Source: CAZVIK01 sp964627045
GTDB lineage: Bacteria > Acidobacteriota > Terriglobia > Bryobacterales > Bryobacteraceae
Assembly: GCA_964627045.1 (NCBI GenBank)
Contig: CAZVIK010000053.1
Coordinates: forward strand, 1 to 21,458
Reading direction: 5' to 3'
Length of the DNA: 21,458 nt
In this document: positions 15,180 to 21,458 of the stretch, one piece after another
How positions within the stretch are numbered: position 1 is the first letter of the stretch
Layout of the letters: every line of letters starts with the position of its first letter
Notes under the pieces: generated by a model
What the model was told of the DNA's origin: nothing
Seen by the model: only the letters and a program-made list of their open reading frames with translations
The model's database searches: none
Position numbers and translations under genes: made by a program

Positions 15180-16688
15180 CTAACGGCCCTGCGTGATCTT
15201 GCCGCCGTGGTCGCGCCGGACGGTGTAGAGCAGATCGCCGCCGGTGTCGCGCACGCGTACAAACAGCGGCATGTCGCCCGGCAGCGCGTGCGTGGCGCAG
15301 CCCAGGCACGGATCGTAAGCGCGGAACGCCATCTCGACCATGTTCAGCACTCCGTCGGACAGCGTTTCCCGGGTAACGTGGCCCATGGCGGCCTTCTCGA
15401 CACTCATCGCCATGCGCGCCGCGTTGTTCTGCGTCGCCACGATAAGGTTGGCCTTGGTCACCAGGCCGCGCTCGTCGGTCACATAGTGATGAATCAGCGT
15501 GCCGCGCGGCGCTTCCACCACGCCGACGCCTTCCCTGGGGACCGCCGTGGGCAGCCGGCGCACGTCGGGGCTGGCGACCTCGGGATCGTCCGCCAGTTCC
15601 TTCATTCGCTCCGCCGCGTAGAGCAGCTCCACCAGGCGCGCCCAGTGGTTGGCCAGCGTGTGATGCACCGGCTTTCCGCCCAGCACGCTGAAGTAGTGCT
15701 CGTAGGCGGCCTGCGCCAGCGGGGTGGCCATGCCGTCGGCGGCGTTGAGCCGGGCCAGCGGCGCCACGCTGTAGACGCCGCTGGAGGGGCCTTCGTTGAA
15801 CCCCGTCCAACCGGGCTGCTTTAGGTAGCAGAACTTCATGTAGCTCCACGGCTCGACGTGCTCGCCGACGTAGTCGAAGTATTTCGACGAATCGAACTTG
15901 GCCGTTTCCTTGCCTTCCGGCGACACGACGCGAAGCTGCCCCTCGTAGAAGTTGACCTTGTTGTTGCGGTCCACCATACCCATGTAGTGGGTGCGGTGCG
16001 TGTATGGGTCCGAGAGGATCAGGTCGACGTAGGCGGAGTTCTTGAGAACCAGCGAATCGAACACGCCCAGGCTGAACTGCGCGAACTCGATGGCTTCGGC
16101 CGCCACTTCACGGAACTGGCCGCGCTCTTCTTCGGTGATGCGCCGGGCCACTCCGCCGGGAAGACCGAAAACCGGGTGCCCCGCCTTGCCGCCGGCCAGC
16201 GCCACCATCGCCCGCAATTTGCGGCGCATGGCGATGACCTTCTTGCCGGTCTCAACGCCCACCTTGCCGATAACGCCGAGGATGTTGCGCTCGGCGGCAG
16301 GCGCCGTCGGGCCGACAACGAAGTCCGGCCCTCCCAAGACGTAAAAGTGCAGCGCGTGGTCTTCGGCCAGAAACGCCATGTAGACCATTTCGCGGATCTT
16401 GCGGCCTGCCGGCGTCGGCTCGACGCCGTACACGGCGTCCACCGCCTTGGTGGCCGCCATGTGGTGCGCCGTGGGGCACACGCCGCAGATGCGCGAGGTG
16501 ATCTGCGCCATCTCCTCGACCGGGCGGCCTTCGGCGAACTTCTCGAAGCCGCGTAGTTCGGGAACCTGGAAGTAGGCCCGCTCCACCTTGCCGGCGTCGT
16601 TCAAAAAGATGTCGATCTTCCCGTGCCCTTCCAGGCGGGTGATCGGATCGATGGTGATGCGATTTACCGGTGCGCTCGCAGTGGACAT
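15180..16688 (-). CDS. mvhA: [NiFe] hydrogenase large subunit, group 3c (MvhA-like)
   Basis: A 502-residue cytoplasmic hydrogenase catalytic subunit. L1 motif SRICGVCPTAHH (Cys68, Cys71) and L2 motif DPCLGCATH (Asp459, Cys461, Cys464, His467) supply the four cysteines that bind the Ni-Fe(CN)2CO centre. The 35 residues after His467 are a C-terminal extension of the kind removed by a maturation protease in this family. The N-terminal RLEGHGKI and the RGTLIHHY element agree with the MvhA/HoxH group. The ATG at 16688 is preceded by AAGGAGG within mvhG, with 3 bases between the genes. It oxidises H2 and passes electrons to MvhG. No maturation genes (hypA-F, protease) lie in the window. Confidence 0.95.
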   Translation of the reverse strand: MSTASAPVNRITIDPITRLEGHGKIDIFLNDAGKVERAYFQVPELRGFEKFAEGRPVEEMAQITSRICGVCPTAHHMAATKAVDAVYGVEPTPAGRKIREMVYMAFLAEDHALHFYVLGGPDFVVGPTAPAAERNILGVIGKVGVETGKKVIAMRRKLRAMVALAGGKAGHPVFGLPGGVARRITEEERGQFREVAAEAIEFAQFSLGVFDSLVLKNSAYVDLILSDPYTHRTHYMGMVDRNNKVNFYEGQLRVVSPEGKETAKFDSSKYFDYVGEHVEPWSYMKFCYLKQPGWTGFNEGPSSGVYSVAPLARLNAADGMATPLAQAAYEHYFSVLGGKPVHHTLANHWARLVELLYAAERMKELADDPEVASPDVRRLPTAVPREGVGVVEAPRGTLIHHYVTDERGLVTKANLIVATQNNAARMAMSVEKAAMGHVTRETLSDGVLNMVEMAFRAYDPCLGCATHALPGDMPLFVRVRDTGGDLLYTVRRDHGGKITQGR

Positions 16689-16691
16689 GGC

Positions 16692-17663
16692 TCAGGCCTC
16701 CTTCTTCTTTCTCACCAGCAGCGACGCCGGTAGACTGTACCGGTAGAAGCTCCCCACCGGATCGGGAATCGACTCGATGGCCGTCAGGATGTCCTTGTCG
16801 TCCCTGGCTTCCAGTAACGACGCCAATCCGGACATGGCCTTGGCGCCGTAGTCGCGCACCCGGCTCGTTGGGCCGAAGCACCCCGTGCAGGGCATGTTGC
16901 CCTGGATACAGAGCGCGCCACAACCGGAGCGCGTCGCCGGCCCCAGGCACAACAGGCCCTGGGCGAGCAAGCACTTTTCCGGATCGGCCAGCACCTGGTG
17001 CGGGCGCTTGAATTCCGCGAGCGCCAGCTTCTCAGGCTTGGTCTCCTTGCGCGGGCACTCGTCACACAGCGCGCGGTCCGGAGCGAGGACTTCGCCCTTC
17101 GGCGGGAGCTTTCCGGAGAGCAGCGCCTCCACCGCGCCGGCCAGCAGCGCCGGGGTCGGCGGGCAGCCGGGAACCGAGTAGTCCACTTCCACCACCTGAT
17201 CCAGCCTCTTCACCGTGTCGAAAAAACCGGGAAGGTGAACCGTGCGGCCATTGTCCTTGTAGTTCTGCTGCGGCGTGACGCCCTCGGGGTTGATCGTGCT
17301 GGGGCCTTCGGAATAGACCCGCTGGAAGATGCTCTCACGGTCCCACAGGTTCGCCAGCCCCGGAATACCGCCCAATTGCGCGCAAGCGCCGAACGCGATC
17401 ATGAACTGCGACTTGCGCCGGAGCAGGTGGACCATCTCCTCCTGCTCGGTGGAGCGGATGGCGCCGTTGAGGAACGTTACCGTGATGCTCTTGTCCTCCA
17501 TGGCTTCGATGTCTTTGCGCTTGAAGTCCATGGCGACCGGCCACATCACGATGTCGATGGCCGCGGCGACGTCCAGTATGCCCTCGGCCAGATCGACGAC
17601 GGCCTCTTCACACCCGCCGCAGGAGGCGCACCAATAAAACGCCACTTTCGGTTTCGCGCTCAT
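16692..17663 (-). CDS. mvhG: [NiFe] hydrogenase small subunit (MvhG-like)
   Basis: A 323-residue iron-sulfur subunit without a Tat leader, so cytoplasmic, as in group 3 hydrogenases. The proximal cluster is bound by Cys12 and Cys15 (WCASCGGCEE), Cys94 (GACAQLGG) and Cys167 (VPGCPP). Further cysteines (Cys200, Cys203, Cys231, Cys239, Cys248, Cys252, Cys259, Cys262) cluster in the C-terminal region and would carry medial and distal [4Fe-4S] clusters. It wires H2 oxidation in MvhA to MvhD. The ATG at 17663 overlaps the mvhD stop by four bases and follows GAGGAGGTGAC. A longer frame upstream is mvhD read out of phase and is rejected. Confidence 0.94.
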   Translation of the reverse strand: MSAKPKVAFYWCASCGGCEEAVVDLAEGILDVAAAIDIVMWPVAMDFKRKDIEAMEDKSITVTFLNGAIRSTEQEEMVHLLRRKSQFMIAFGACAQLGGIPGLANLWDRESIFQRVYSEGPSTINPEGVTPQQNYKDNGRTVHLPGFFDTVKRLDQVVEVDYSVPGCPPTPALLAGAVEALLSGKLPPKGEVLAPDRALCDECPRKETKPEKLALAEFKRPHQVLADPEKCLLAQGLLCLGPATRSGCGALCIQGNMPCTGCFGPTSRVRDYGAKAMSGLASLLEARDDKDILTAIESIPDPVGSFYRYSLPASLLVRKKKEA

Positions 17664-18130
17664 GCCGTCACCTCCTCGGCCACCGTCTCGGCCGGCGGCT
17701 GGATCTTCAGCGGACCCAGCGCGCGGATCTTGGCGACCATGTCGTTGACCACCACCTTCACCCGTTCGCCCTCGGCGGCCGAGATCCACTCCAGCCGCAA
17801 GCGGTCCTCTTCGATCCCCATCTCCCGCACCATCTTCTTGAGAACGTAAAACCGCCGGAGGGCCTTGTAGTTGCCCTCCTGGTAGTGGCAGTCGCCCGGA
17901 TGGCAGCCGCCGATGAGCACGCCGTCGGCGCCCTTGGCGAAGGCTTCCAGGATGAACTGCGGGTCCACGCGGCCCGAGCACATCACCCGCACCACGCGCG
18001 TGTTGGGCGCGTACTTCATGCGCGAAGTCCCGGCCAGGTCCGCCGCCAGGTACGTACACCAGTTGCAGAAGAACGCCACGATCTTCGGTTCAAACTCGCC
18101 GGGCGATTTGATTTGCGTCAGTTCAGGCAT
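17660..18130 (-). CDS. mvhD: MvhD-type hydrogenase delta subunit, [2Fe-2S] protein
   Basis: A 156-residue FlpD/MvhD-family protein that hands electrons from the hydrogenase to HdrA. Cysteines at FFCNWC (Cys22, Cys25), VMCSGR (Cys51), GGCHPGDC (Cys76, Cys81) match the family pattern for an Fe-S cluster. Family length is normal. It overlaps hdrA by 8 bases at its 5' end and mvhG by 4 bases at its 3' end. The start ATG at 18130 has a GAGGGGG-type site inside hdrA. Its C-terminus, EEVTA, is encoded by the ribosome site of mvhG. Its place between hdrA and mvhG matches its role as the bridge. Confidence 0.93.
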   Translation of the reverse strand: MPELTQIKSPGEFEPKIVAFFCNWCTYLAADLAGTSRMKYAPNTRVVRVMCSGRVDPQFILEAFAKGADGVLIGGCHPGDCHYQEGNYKALRRFYVLKKMVREMGIEEDRLRLEWISAAEGERVKVVVNDMVAKIRALGPLKIQPPAETVAEEVTA

Positions 18131-20117
18131 CGGCTAGGACCCCCTCGATCTCATCGAAGATCTGATCGTCTTCAAACAGGTGCTGCCCGATCGAACCCGA
18201 CGGGCAGGCCGCGACGCACGTCCCACAGCCCTTGCAGAGAACATCCTGCACGTGCGCCCGGTTCTTGGCCGCATCGAACGCGATCGCGCCGTACGGGCAA
18301 AGCGGAACGCAGGTGCGGCAGCCGGAGCATTCCTCCTCGACAACGTAGGCCGTGTTCGGTTCGGTTTCCACCGACCCGGCGTCGATCAGCGCCAGCGCCT
18401 CGGCCGCCGCCGCGCCGGCCTGCGCCACGGTGTCCGGGATGTCCTTCGGCCCCTGGCAACAGCCTGCCAGGAAGATGCCGTCGGTGAAGGTGTTCACCGG
18501 CGCAAGTTTCGGATGGCGCTCCAGGAAGAAGCCGTCGCTGCCGCAGGAGAAGTTGAACAGCCGGCGGACGTCGCCGGCGTCCGCGTGCGGGGTGACGCCC
18601 ACCGAGAGCACCACCATGTCCACCGGAATGCGCCGTACCGCGCCGAGCAGCGTATCCTCGACGCGCAGCACCAGCTTGTTCTCTTCGCTCGGGTCCAGCG
18701 CCCAGTCGGTGACCTCGGCCACGCGGCCTCGGACGAAGTGCACGCCCTCGTTCAGCAGCTTCTGGTAGAACTCCTCGAACCCCTTTCCGGGGGTGCGTAT
18801 GTCGATGTAGAAGTTGAACACCTCGGCGTCGGTGTGTTCCTTGAGCAGGTGCGCCAACTTCAGCGAGTACATGCAGCACACGCGCGAGCACCAGCGGTTG
18901 GTCGCCTCGTCGCGCGAGCCCACGCAGTGTATGATGCCCACCGACTTCGGCTTGCGTCCGTCGCGCAACACCACTTCGCCCGAGGTGGGTCCGCTGGCGT
19001 TCACCAGCCGCTCGATTTCGAGCGACGTATACACGTTCGGATACATCCCGTAGCCGTAATACGGAACCTTGTTGGCGTCGAAAGCCTGGAACCCGGTGGC
19101 CATGATGATGGCACCCACACGGACGGCCTCCACCTTCTCGGTCTGCTGGAAGTTGATCGCTTTGCGGTCGGCGCAGGCGGCCACGCAGGTCTTCTTGCAC
19201 TTGCCGCTTTTGAACTGGATACAGGTTTCGGTGTCGATCACCGGGACCTGCGGCACGGCCTGCGGGAAGGGGATGTAGATGGGACGCCGCTTGCTCAGCC
19301 CCATGTTGAACTCGTCGGGGAACTTGGGTTCCTTGTAGACGCAGGCGTTGATGCACTCCAGGCACCCCGAGCACAGGTCTTCGTCGATGAAGCGCGGCCA
19401 GCGGGTCACCTTCACGTCGAAGTTCCCCACGTAGCCGGCCACCTCGGTGACCTCGGCGTTGGTCCAAAGCGTGATGTTTTTGTGCGCCTTCACCGCGCTC
19501 ATCTTCGGCGTCAGGATGCAGGCCGCACAGTCCAACGTCGGGAAGGTCTTGTCGAACATCGCCATGTGCCCCCCGATGGAGGCCTGCTTTTCGACCAGGT
19601 AGACCTTCTTGCCGGCGTTGGCCAGGGTCAGCGCCGCGTGAATCCCCGCGATGCCGCCGCCCACCACCATCACCGCCGGATCGATCGGCACGCTGCCGCG
19701 CTGGAGCGGTTTGTGCCGCGCCACGCGCCGCACCGCCGCGCGCACCATGTCCTTGGCTTTCGCCGTAGCCTTGGCCCGGTCCTGGTGCACCCACGAGTTG
19801 TGCTCGCGGATGTTGACCATGTGCATGTAATAAGGATTCAGCCCGGCGTTCTCGACCGCCGTGCGGAACGTGTGCTCGTGCAGGTGCGGCGAGCAGCTAA
19901 CCACCACGATGCGGTTCAGGTTGTGATCGCGGATATCCTGGCGGATCAGCTCCTGGCCGGGGTCGCTGCATAGGTACTTGTAGTCGCGCGAGACCGCCAC
20001 GCCGGGGAATTCGCGGGCGTAGTCGGCCACGTCCTTGCAATCGACCACGGCCGCGATATTGGTGCCGCAGTGGCAGACGTAGACTCCGATGCGTACCGCG
20101 CCGTTGGCGTCAGACAT
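18123..20117 (-). CDS. hdrA: HdrA, flavin and iron-sulfur electron-bifurcating subunit
   Basis: A 664-residue protein, near the length of methanogen HdrA (about 655). Domains in order: an N-terminal domain with CHCGTN (residues 15-20) and VVSCSPHLHEHTF; a thioredoxin-reductase-like FAD domain with GGGIAG at 153-158; TLDCAACILTPKM (Cys197, Cys200) joined to an inserted [4Fe-4S] motif Cys249/252/255/259, with Cys299, Cys307, Cys311 and Cys315 beyond; and a C-terminal ferredoxin pair, Cys597/600/603/607 and Cys628/631/634/638. In the HdrABC-MvhADG complex its FAD splits electron pairs between ferredoxin and the heterodisulfide site. All key cysteines are TGC/TGT codons; no in-frame TGA selenocysteine is needed. 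The ATG at 20117 lies behind GAGGAGGTG. Confidence 0.95.
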   Translation of the reverse strand: MSDANGAVRIGVYVCHCGTNIAAVVDCKDVADYAREFPGVAVSRDYKYLCSDPGQELIRQDIRDHNLNRIVVVSCSPHLHEHTFRTAVENAGLNPYYMHMVNIREHNSWVHQDRAKATAKAKDMVRAAVRRVARHKPLQRGSVPIDPAVMVVGGGIAGIHAALTLANAGKKVYLVEKQASIGGHMAMFDKTFPTLDCAACILTPKMSAVKAHKNITLWTNAEVTEVAGYVGNFDVKVTRWPRFIDEDLCSGCLECINACVYKEPKFPDEFNMGLSKRRPIYIPFPQAVPQVPVIDTETCIQFKSGKCKKTCVAACADRKAINFQQTEKVEAVRVGAIIMATGFQAFDANKVPYYGYGMYPNVYTSLEIERLVNASGPTSGEVVLRDGRKPKSVGIIHCVGSRDEATNRWCSRVCCMYSLKLAHLLKEHTDAEVFNFYIDIRTPGKGFEEFYQKLLNEGVHFVRGRVAEVTDWALDPSEENKLVLRVEDTLLGAVRRIPVDMVVLSVGVTPHADAGDVRRLFNFSCGSDGFFLERHPKLAPVNTFTDGIFLAGCCQGPKDIPDTVAQAGAAAAEALALIDAGSVETEPNTAYVVEEECSGCRTCVPLCPYGAIAFDAAKNRAHVQDVLCKGCGTCVAACPSGSIGQHLFEDDQIFDEIEGVLADA

Positions 20118-21036
20118 AGGCCTCCACCTCCTCGTGCGCCGCGAACCAGCGGCGGATCAGGCTTTGCCCGCCGATAGACCGTTGCAGCCCCAACTCCTTG
20201 GCTTCCGCCCCCAGCGCCCAGCCGAGCACCTGGGAGAAGTACAGGATCGGCATGTCGAACTTCTCGCCGCTTTGCCGTGCGATCTCCTTCTGGTACACGT
20301 CCAGGTTGAACTGGCACAGCGGGCAGATCGTGACGATGGCTTCGGCTCCCTTGCGGGCCGCTTCTTTCAGAAGGATGTAGTTCAATCTCAGCCCGACCTC
20401 GTGCAGCGTGCCGGTCAGCGAACCCCCGCAGCACTTGGTCTTCAGAGAGTAGTCCACTGTGGGCGCCCCGACCGCCTGCATCATCTCGTCCATGCGCATC
20501 GGGTTGTGCGGCTTGTCCACTTCGTCGTAGGGGCGCACCGCCTGGCAGCCGTAGTAGCAGGCGATCCGGCCGCCGCGCCACTGGCGCTTCGCCAGCGACT
20601 TGATCTTCTCGATCCCCACGTCGTTGTAGAGCATCTCGAGCGGGTGGCGCACCTTGACCGAGTTCATGGGACCCATGCCGGCGCGCTCCAACGACTGGCG
20701 CACCTTCGCGCCCACCACCGTGTTGTGCTCGACGTAATCCTGCGTCTTGCGCAGTGTGAGATAACAGGCGCTGCACGGCGCCAGAATGTCCCCCGCGCCC
20801 ATCTTGTGGGCGATCGAGAGATTCCGCGCCGAAAGCAGGAACGCGTCGCCCTCGTCGATGCACATGTACGATGTAGCGCCGCAGCAGTTCCAATCCTCCA
20901 ACTCGTCCAGCTTCACGCCCAGCAGCCGGTAGAGCGCCTTCAGGCTCTCGTCGTACGCCTTTCCGTTGGCGCCGAGCGAACAGCCGGGGAAGTAGGCGTA
21001 GCTCGGCTTGCAGGGACCGTTCCCGTGCGCGCTCAT
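20110..21036 (-). CDS. hdrB: HdrB, heterodisulfide reductase catalytic subunit
   Basis: A 308-residue protein with two CCG domains. The first is canonical: Cys19, Cys51-Cys52, Cys88-x-x-Cys91, with spacing X31 and X35. The second is Cys164 (in YYGCQAVRP; Cys160 nearby), Cys202-Cys203, Cys238-x-x-Cys241. In structures of the methanogen complex, these motifs bind two non-cubane [4Fe-4S] clusters that cleave the CoM-S-S-CoB disulfide. The ATG at 21036 has GAGGAGGTGAC upstream and overlaps the hdrC stop by four bases; an upstream alternative gives unconserved sequence from another frame. Bacteria lack coenzymes M and B as a rule, so the true disulfide partner is not known. Confidence 0.94.
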   Translation of the reverse strand: MSAHGNGPCKPSYAYFPGCSLGANGKAYDESLKALYRLLGVKLDELEDWNCCGATSYMCIDEGDAFLLSARNLSIAHKMGAGDILAPCSACYLTLRKTQDYVEHNTVVGAKVRQSLERAGMGPMNSVKVRHPLEMLYNDVGIEKIKSLAKRQWRGGRIACYYGCQAVRPYDEVDKPHNPMRMDEMMQAVGAPTVDYSLKTKCCGGSLTGTLHEVGLRLNYILLKEAARKGAEAIVTICPLCQFNLDVYQKEIARQSGEKFDMPILYFSQVLGWALGAEAKELGLQRSIGGQSLIRRWFAAHEEVEAYV

Positions 21037-21458
21037 TGGGTCACCTCCTCGGGCGCGGCCAGTTCGCTCTGAAGCTCGCGCGTCCCCTTGATCCGCTCCT
21101 GCTTCAGGCTCATGCGGCCGGTTCGCATCAGGTCCCAGCCGTACTTGGACATGGTGAGCAGCACGAACGGATTCGACTTCAGCGCCATCCGTACCACCAG
21201 CCACATCTCGCTGTTCCGCCCGTGCTGCTTGACGAGCTTGTAGAACTCGCGCGCCAGCACGGGAATCGGGAAGCGGCTCGGATACATCTTGTGCTTGATC
21301 GCTTCGCGCTTCAGCCCGTACATCAGGTCGGTGATATGCACGTTCTGCGGGCAGTGGGTGGAGCAGCTATAGCAGGAAGCGCACACCAATAACTTCGGCT
21401 TGTTTCCCCCAGCCCGGCAAAACCCCCCCCCCCCCGGGCATTTAACCCCGGGGGGTGA
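21033..21458 (-). CDS. hdrC: HdrC, iron-sulfur subunit, 5' end missing
   Basis: The visible part encodes the C-terminal segment of HdrC. The motif LVCASCYSCSTHCP (cysteine codons 21381-21351) is the second [4Fe-4S] site, followed by HITDLMYGLKREA, as in the family. HdrC relays electrons between HdrA and HdrB. The first cluster motif, expected upstream, is not recognisable: the frame stays open to 21458, but 21401-21458 is a poor contig end with a 13-C run, so the encoded Gly/Pro-rich residues there are probably unreliable. The true start is outside the window. Its C-terminus, EEVTQ, is encoded by the hdrB ribosome site. Coding from 21033 to about 21400 is confident; beyond that it is not. Confidence 0.85.
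   Translation of the reverse strand, partial: SPPGVKCPGGGGFCRAGGNKPKLLVCASCYSCSTHCPQNVHITDLMYGLKREAIKHKMYPSRFPIPVLAREFYKLVKQHGRNSEMWLVVRMALKSNPFVLLTMSKYGWDLMRTGRMSLKQERIKGTRELQSELAAPEEVTQ
21423..21455. repeat. C13 run and palindrome at the contig end
   Basis: A run of 13 C (21423-21435) merges into an inverted repeat, CCCCCCGGG (21430-21438) / CCCGGGGGG (21447-21455), with an 8-base loop. It lies inside where hdrC should encode its first cluster. It looks like an assembly or sequencing artefact rather than biology. Confidence 0.6.

Noticed and set aside
18123..20117. Selenocysteine in HdrA
   Set aside because: Some archaeal Hdr proteins use it, but here all motif cysteines are normal codons and no internal TGA interrupts the frame.
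15200..21072. Long plus-strand frames opposite the hydrogenase operon
   Set aside because: They are rich in His, Arg and Val in the way expected from antisense of high-GC genes, and the minus strand carries all family motifs.
1..21458. CRISPR array, insertion sequence, rRNA or prophage
   Set aside because: No regularly spaced repeats, transposase motifs, terminal inverted repeats or rRNA-like segments were seen on reading both strands.

Overview
The window reads as a high-GC bacterial chromosome segment from a draft or metagenome assembly. Two 10-N scaffold gaps sit at 5055-5064 and 5524-5533, and the right edge is a low-quality C-run. The gene style (pectate-lyase-3 protein, exported type B esterase with an RR-containing leader, HdrA/Mvh hydrogenase, GC-rich intergenic hairpins) would suit Acidobacteriota, perhaps a Bryobacterales/Solibacter-like lineage. 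That placement is an inference from gene flavour, not a proof.

Layout. 1-354 (-): 5' part of an exported pectate-lyase-3-like protein. 644-11309 (+): a long one-strand arsenic/metal resistance run, in order arsR, arsP-type permease, arsF-like periplasmic thioredoxin-fold protein, arsG-like DsbD/CcdA-type membrane protein, small arsE-like thioredoxin, DGC-domain zinc-binding protein, TauE/SafE permease, then an RND permease, its adaptor and a TolC channel. Most neighbours overlap by 4 bases or are nearly adjacent. A 22-bp palindrome overlapping a good promoter sits immediately before arsR. 11599-12006 (-): small cupin. 12007-12605: gene-poor spacer with a CopG-type antitoxin remnant and an extended -10 promoter. 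12606-14306 (+): type B carboxylesterase. 14397-15077 (-): orphan trpF flanked by two related GC hairpins. 15180-21458 (-): hdrC(partial)-hdrB-hdrA-mvhD-mvhG-mvhA, a tightly coupled operon.

How the genes work together. The ars block looks aimed at organic or trivalent arsenicals rather than arsenate: no arsC, acr3/arsB or arsM is visible. It combines a thiol-sensing repressor, an ArsP-type permease, and three proteins (F, G, E) whose cysteine layout resembles a cytoplasm-to-periplasm thiol electron relay. A tripartite RND pump may carry products across the outer membrane. The hydrogenase block encodes subunits expected for an [NiFe] group 3c hydrogenase feeding an electron-bifurcating heterodisulfide-reductase core: H2 is oxidised by MvhA/G, electrons pass through MvhD to the HdrA flavin, then split to ferredoxin and to the HdrB/C disulfide site. 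The bacterial disulfide substrate is unknown.

Most interesting points: the thiol-relay reading of ArsF/G/E, the palindrome with a probable leaderless arsR start, the DGC protein of unknown role in an arsenic operon, the complete co-linear Hdr-Mvh operon, and Shine-Dalgarno sequences that dictate similar C-termini (EEV) in three consecutive-type junctions.
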